64,000 nucleotides of DNA, from the NCBI RefSeq assembly GCF_900290285.1, contig NZ_LT985756.1:316351-380350 (forward strand). Direction: 5' to 3'. The stretch is from Candidatus Centipeda massiliensis. Lineage in GTDB: Bacteria; Bacillota; Negativicutes; Selenomonadales; Selenomonadaceae. The position numbers were made by a program, and so were the translations under genes. The notes below the pieces were generated by a model. It saw only the letters and a list, made by a program, of their open reading frames with translations. It had not been told where the DNA came from and searched no databases. Of this stretch, positions 60,055 to 64,000 are shown piece by piece. Positions within the stretch are counted from its first letter, which is position 1, and every line of letters begins with the position of its first letter.

Positions 60055-61383
60055 ATGAACGGCAACAGAGGAGCACACGCGCTCTTTGCATTCCTCCTTG
60101 CAGTCACGCTCCTGCTCCTCGGCGGTGCCCCTCAGGTGGATGCCGCTGAGAGTAGGCTGCGCGGCACGATGTCCGTCACGGCGGGCGAGCTGCTCGCAAA
60201 ACCCGCGCAGCGGGCATACGTCGTCGATACGGCGGGCATGGTCGCAGCGGAGGACGCCGCGCAGATCACAAAGATCGGGGCGGAGCTGCGTGCAAAGACA
60301 AAGGCGGAGATCGTCGTCGTCACCGTTGCGACGCTCGGGGGCACGGACATCGAGTCGTACGCGAACGAGCTCTTTCGCAGCTGGGGCATCGGCGACGCGC
60401 GGCTGAACAATGGCGTGCTCCTCCTGATTGCAAAGGATGACCGCGCGTTCCGCATCGAGGTCGGCTACGGACTGGAGGGCGCGATCACGGACGGCTACGC
60501 GGGCAGCGTACTCGACGCGATGAAGGGGGAGTTCCGCAAGGAGAACTACTCCCCCGCGATTCTACAGGCGTACGCCACGCTCGCCCAAAAGGCGGGTGCG
60601 GAGTACAGCGTAGCACTGGAGAGTCTCGGCGCGGCGCTCGGCATCCCCGCAAAGCCCGCACATCTCGGCAGTGTGGCGGATCTTGGCGACATGCTGACGC
60701 CGGAGGATGCGGCAGCGATTGAGCAGATGGGCGGCGATCTCACGAATGCGACGGGCGCACAGATGATTGTTGTCACCATGCCGACGCTGAGGGGTGTGGA
60801 TGCACGGCGGTTTGCGCAGCAGCTCTTTGTCGACTGGCAGCTGAAGGATGCGGCACAGGGAAACACGGCGCTGCTCTTCATCGCCAAAGAGGAGCGCGAG
60901 GTGTGCTTCCTGTTCGGGTCTGCCCTGACCGAGATGGAGCAGGAGCACGACACAACGTTCGCTGCCAATGGCATTCGTTCCGAGTTCCCCTTCGACAAGG
61001 ACGATATTTCCAAGGAGATCCGAAAGGGCTACGCCATGGTCGGCGCGCGCCTGTGCGAGAAAGCTCATGTCGCCGTGCCGAACTCCATCGATGAGGGCGG
61101 CAGTGAGCCCTTCTACGTCTATCTCCTCGGCTTCCTCGTCTTCATCCCGTTCCTCCTGCTCCTCCTCTGGATTGTGGGGCAGGTATTCGGGCTTGCCTTC
61201 TTCTCGCTGGCTGCTCTGCTGAACCTTCTCTCCTCGGGTAGATACGGTCACATGACTTCAGTCGGTGGGGGCGGCACCTACGACGATGATGATGACCGCC
61301 CAACCTATCGCGGCGGCGGGTCGGGTGGCGGCAGCTACGGCGGCGGCTCCTCGGGCGGCGGCGGTGCGTCGGGGAATTGGTAG
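60055..61383 (+). CDS. YgcG-like protein with two TPM domains
   Basis: 442 residues from ATG 60055 (a GTG three codons earlier is possible). Signal peptide in the first ~35 residues (FAFLLAVTLLLLGGAPQVDA). First TPM domain (~55-185) is complete: VDTAGMVAAEDAAQI, AEIVVVTVATLGG, GVLLLIAKDDRAFRIEVGYGLEG. The second (~210-345) is a diverged copy (LTPEDAAAIEQMGG, NTALLFIAKEEREV). A C-terminal membrane helix near 355-385 and a Gly/Ser-rich tail ending GGGASGNW follow. The tandem arrangement and the LemA gene 46 bp downstream suggest an envelope stress or maintenance unit. Confidence 0.82.
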   Translation: MNGNRGAHALFAFLLAVTLLLLGGAPQVDAAESRLRGTMSVTAGELLAKPAQRAYVVDTAGMVAAEDAAQITKIGAELRAKTKAEIVVVTVATLGGTDIESYANELFRSWGIGDARLNNGVLLLIAKDDRAFRIEVGYGLEGAITDGYAGSVLDAMKGEFRKENYSPAILQAYATLAQKAGAEYSVALESLGAALGIPAKPAHLGSVADLGDMLTPEDAAAIEQMGGDLTNATGAQMIVVTMPTLRGVDARRFAQQLFVDWQLKDAAQGNTALLFIAKEEREVCFLFGSALTEMEQEHDTTFAANGIRSEFPFDKDDISKEIRKGYAMVGARLCEKAHVAVPNSIDEGGSEPFYVYLLGFLVFIPFLLLLLWIVGQVFGLAFFSLAALLNLLSSGRYGHMTSVGGGGTYDDDDDRPTYRGGGSGGGSYGGGSSGGGGASGNW

Positions 61384-61429
61384 GGGCGCCTTGAACGATT
61401 GAGGCAAAATGCGAAAGGAAGTTTTCACC

Positions 61430-61999
61430 ATGAACAACAAGGGCTTTATCTCCGTCGGCATCGTCATTCTCGTCGTCATCCTCATCGGCATCTTCAGCTT
61501 TTTCTCCCTCTACAACGGGCTGAAGGAGGCGGAGATCCGCGTCGACGCCTCCTACGGGCAGGTCGAGAACCAGATGCAGCGGCGCAGCGACCTCATCCCG
61601 AACCTCGTGAACACGGTCAAGGGCTATGACGTACACGAAAAATCCATCATCGAGGAGGTTGTAAATGCGCGTGCGAAACTCGCGGGCGCACAGGGCGTGG
61701 AGCAGATGGATGCGGCGAACGCGGAGCTGACAGGCGCACTCGGCCGCCTCTTTGCCATCGCCGAAGCCTATCCCGACCTCAAGGCAAACACGCAGTACCT
61801 TGAGCTCATGCGCGAGCTGTCCGGCTCCGAGAACCGCATCGCCGTCGCACGCCGCGACTACAACGAGGCGGTGCGTGAATACAACGTGCGCATTTCGACC
61901 TTCCCCGGCATGTTCCTCGCAGGATTCATGGGCATGACGCAAAAGCCCCAGTTCAAGGCAAAGGAGGGCGCGGATGCCGTCCCCGAGGTGAAGTTCTAA
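61430..61999 (+). CDS. lemA: LemA-family protein
   Basis: ATG 61430 (MNNKGFISVGIVILVV) with GAAAGGAAG; 189 residues. One N-terminal membrane helix, then the LemA helical domain: VDASYGQVENQMQRRSDLIPNLV, VVNARAKL, LGRLFAIAEAYPDLKANTQY, ENRIAVARRDYNEAVREYN. LemA and TPM/YgcG genes are commonly adjacent; the function of LemA is not settled. Confidence 0.92.
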   Translation: MNNKGFISVGIVILVVILIGIFSFFSLYNGLKEAEIRVDASYGQVENQMQRRSDLIPNLVNTVKGYDVHEKSIIEEVVNARAKLAGAQGVEQMDAANAELTGALGRLFAIAEAYPDLKANTQYLELMRELSGSENRIAVARRDYNEAVREYNVRISTFPGMFLAGFMGMTQKPQFKAKEGADAVPEVKF

Positions 62000-62035
62000 A
62001 AGGTACTCCGCACACGGACACAAAGGAGGCACACC

Positions 62036-62908
62036 ATGAAAATTTCGCTCAAGAAAACAATCGTCGCGGTACTCTCCCTGCTCATGCTCACGGCGGCATC
62101 CGCTTCTGCCACATCCTCCACCGCACAGCACATCACATCGCCTGCGGCAGCAAAGAAGCAGCTGAACGCCATCGCCAAGGCGGAAAAGCTCTGGAGGAGC
62201 CAGTTCATCCTGTGCGGGGATGACGACAATACACTGCAGCCGCATCTGCGTTCCTTCGACCCCACTCGCACGTATTTCGCCGTCACCGATCTCGACGGCA
62301 ATGGTCGGCTGGAGCTGCTCTTCCGCCATGCCGCCATGCCGAGCGTGGAGGAGGGCATCACCCCCTATCCCTTCCGCACCATCCCCACAGCGTTCGCCAT
62401 GGCGGTCTACGAGATCGGCACGGACGGTCGACTCGCACGCCTCCCCGAGACGGAGAACGGGTACGGCGCACCCGATCTGACTGGACTGGCGCTCAATATG
62501 ATCGACAGCGACAATACGCGTTGGTACAACATGAGCACGAGCACCATCACGAAGGACGAGCACAATCACTACAGCTATACCGTCGCCTATCAGCGGTTCG
62601 CCATTGCAAACGGCGTGGTGCGCTGTGAGCTGTGCGCGGAGGAAAACGGCTATTACAACGTCTATGACATCGACCGTGTCGAGGCAGTTCCCTCCTCCGC
62701 ATATATTTACGACGGCGACCCCGCCCATCTAGGGATGCGTCACGAAGATTTCGTACAGAGCCCATTTTATCAGTATTTTACGCACATCTACACACCGTGC
62801 TGCGCCGTATACTGGATGGGAGCTAATGAGCTGAGCCGCGATCCGCGCGAAGCCCTTGCTGCCTCATGGGCAGGCTTTGTCTACGGTGTCATCGACGGCA
62901 AGGGATAA
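62036..62908 (+). CDS. Exported protein, first of three tandem paralogues
   Basis: 290 residues. Signal peptide MKISLKKTIVAVLSLLMLTAASASA. The mature protein contains FAVTDLDGNGRLELLFRH near residue 80, a D-x-D-x-N-G-x-x-E loop like calcium-binding EF-hand/dockerin loops, and ends REALAASWAGFVYGVIDGKG. No known enzyme. AAAGGAGG ribosome-binding site, 36 bp after lemA. Its two neighbours repeat the signal peptide, the DxDxNG loop and the ending. Confidence 0.75.
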   Translation: MKISLKKTIVAVLSLLMLTAASASATSSTAQHITSPAAAKKQLNAIAKAEKLWRSQFILCGDDDNTLQPHLRSFDPTRTYFAVTDLDGNGRLELLFRHAAMPSVEEGITPYPFRTIPTAFAMAVYEIGTDGRLARLPETENGYGAPDLTGLALNMIDSDNTRWYNMSTSTITKDEHNHYSYTVAYQRFAIANGVVRCELCAEENGYYNVYDIDRVEAVPSSAYIYDGDPAHLGMRHEDFVQSPFYQYFTHIYTPCCAVYWMGANELSRDPREALAASWAGFVYGVIDGKG

Positions 62909-62934
62909 AGATTTTTCACGAAAGGGGTACGGCA

Positions 62935-63810
62935 ATGACATTCATTTCACTCAAAAAAACCATTCTCGCAGCACTTGCCGCGCTCTCGTTGACGGCATCT
63001 GCCGCCCCCACTCCCGTCGCAGCCGCGCCAAGCCCTGAGGCACAGCCGCAGATGATCGCGGAGGCAGAGCCGCTGTGGAAGGATGAGTTCGTCGCGCGCT
63101 GGGATAAGGGACAGGCACCGTTTCCCTATCTCAGACGCTTCAATCCCCGCCTGACGCACATCGCCGTCACCGACCTCGATGCCAATGGTCGCCTTGAGCT
63201 GCTCGTACGCCATGCGATGACCCTGATGGATATATCCGGTCCCCATGCGGCGGGTGTTGTGGATATCCCGATTGATATCAGCCTGTCCGCCTACGAGATC
63301 TCTGCGGACGGACGGCTCGAACGCCTCCGCTCAGAGAACGGCTACGATTGGCCCGATCTGATGAACCTCCAACCCCTCAGTGAGATTGACGAGCACGGCA
63401 CGCGCTGGCATCATGTCCGCACCGTGACCGTCTCCCGGAGCGATTACTTCACGGGCAATGCCCCTTCTTACTCCTATACAGCGTCCTATCAGCGCGTCGC
63501 ACTCGACCGTGGAACGCTGCGCTGTCAGCTGCTCGCCGTGGAAAAAGGCAGCTATCGGGACGTGGACAGCCCCTCCACCTGCAGGAAAATCCACGTCTCC
63601 GCCAGTGTCTTTGACGGCGATCCCGCCCATACGAATATGAGTGGACGGGAATTTCAGCAGACCGATCTGTATCAGACCTTTGACGAGGCACTCCTGCCGG
63701 CAAGTTCCATTCGCTGGGTGAGCGGCGACAAACTCAACCGCAATCCGTGCGAAGCCCTTGCTGCCTCGTGGGCAGGCTTTGTCGACGGCGCCATCGACGG
63801 AAAGGGATAA
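62935..63810 (+). CDS. Exported protein, second tandem paralogue
   Basis: ATG 62935 (MTFISLKKTILAALAALSLT) after AAAGGGG; 291 residues. Signal peptide, then IAVTDLDANGRLELLVRH (same acidic loop as in the previous gene) and an almost identical last 20 residues (CEALAASWAGFVDGAIDGKG). At the DNA level the 3' ends of the two genes nearly match, suggesting recent duplication or gene conversion. Function unknown; probably periplasmic or surface-bound. Confidence 0.75.
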   Translation: MTFISLKKTILAALAALSLTASAAPTPVAAAPSPEAQPQMIAEAEPLWKDEFVARWDKGQAPFPYLRRFNPRLTHIAVTDLDANGRLELLVRHAMTLMDISGPHAAGVVDIPIDISLSAYEISADGRLERLRSENGYDWPDLMNLQPLSEIDEHGTRWHHVRTVTVSRSDYFTGNAPSYSYTASYQRVALDRGTLRCQLLAVEKGSYRDVDSPSTCRKIHVSASVFDGDPAHTNMSGREFQQTDLYQTFDEALLPASSIRWVSGDKLNRNPCEALAASWAGFVDGAIDGKG

Positions 63811-63834
63811 CCATTCATTAAAAGGAGGCACACA

Positions 63835-64000
63835 ATGACAATCTCGCTCAAAAAATCGCTCGGCGCTGCACTTGCCGCACTCTCGTTGACGGCATCCGCC
63901 GCTGCCGCACCCGCAGCGATTGACGCGGAAGCGCAGCTCGATGTCATGGCGGCATCGGGTGTGATACAGCAGGAGATCAACAACCTCTACCGCACATGGA
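63835..64000 (+). CDS. Exported protein, third tandem paralogue (cut by window end)
   Basis: ATG 63835 after AAAGGAGG. The first 55 residues show the same signal-peptide form (MTISLKKSLGAALAALSLTA) as the two preceding genes. The rest lies outside the window. Confidence 0.75.
   Translation, partial: MTISLKKSLGAALAALSLTASAAAAPAAIDAEAQLDVMAASGVIQQEINNLYRTW

Overview
The window looks like chromosomal DNA of a low-to-mid GC diderm Firmicute, most likely a Selenomonas-type member of the Negativicutes. This is an inference from the gene content (paired MqnC/MqnE-type radical SAM enzymes, HPr/enzyme I, SucCD, TPP-controlled thiamine salvage, OmpA-domain protein, type III-A CRISPR); no rRNA or tRNA gene was seen to confirm it. 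Coding is dense, and intrinsic terminators and sigma-70-like promoters are readable at many junctions.

Layout. 0-3 kb is eroded accessory DNA: an intact YafQ-like toxin behind a headless antitoxin, two mutually truncated pseudogenes (quinone oxidoreductase and HxlR regulator), an atypical lactate dehydrogenase, a MITE copy and a short type I toxin candidate. 3-6 kb carries an MTAP-like phosphorylase with mqnC and mqnE, a futalosine-type menaquinone module; a second mqnE paralogue lies at 12.8-13.9 kb. 6-12 kb has a MATE exporter and a four-gene operon of immunity-like proteins (zinc ribbon/DUF1963-like, unknown, DUF4253, TPR). 12-20 kb has an orphan RelB-like antitoxin, a LUD protein, a cyclase-family hydrolase, a SemiSWEET, a candidate large structured ncRNA, an OPT transporter, a secreted protein, a PPOX protein and an M48 protease.

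20.1-29.4 kb is a type III-A CRISPR-Cas locus on the minus strand (cas10-csm2-csm3-csm4-csm5-cas6-csm6-cas1-cas2, then a 4-repeat array). The array has its own leader promoter and terminator. Cas10 keeps the GGDD cyclase motif but has lost the HD nuclease motif. Cas1 has lost its catalytic domain. A MITE is inserted at the end of cas2 and supplies part of its stop codon. The locus therefore looks able to interfere through cyclic-oligoadenylate/Csm6 signalling but unable to acquire spacers. A GNAT toxin/antitoxin-like pair flanked by two MITEs follows.

30.7-34.4 kb is a TPP-riboswitch-controlled thiamine salvage operon (cytX, thiM, thiD, thiW). 34.4-42.6 kb holds a PRC-barrel protein, a TPR protein, ptsHI, a ferredoxin, galM and sucCD.

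42.6-58.8 kb is the most interesting region: a single tightly packed minus-strand run of 13 genes behind one clear promoter and a hairpin leader. It encodes a small membrane protein, a ZorA/MotA-like channel with a long coiled-coil tail, a ZorB/OmpA-like stator partner, a 47-residue peptide, a TerB-like protein, an Hsp70-like ATPase, three coiled-coil proteins, a radical SAM activase-like enzyme, a double AAA+ ATPase, a NERD-nuclease/SF1-helicase fusion and an HTH protein. I do not recognise this combination as a named system; it reads as a membrane-anchored, ATP-driven defence or stress machine related to Zorya.

59-64 kb has an Rpn-type PD-(D/E)XK nuclease, a double-TPM YgcG-like protein with LemA, and three tandem secreted paralogues, the last cut by the window end. 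A ~160-bp MITE family with 15-bp terminal inverted repeats and 4-bp AT-rich target duplications is present in six copies and marks many of the rearranged places.
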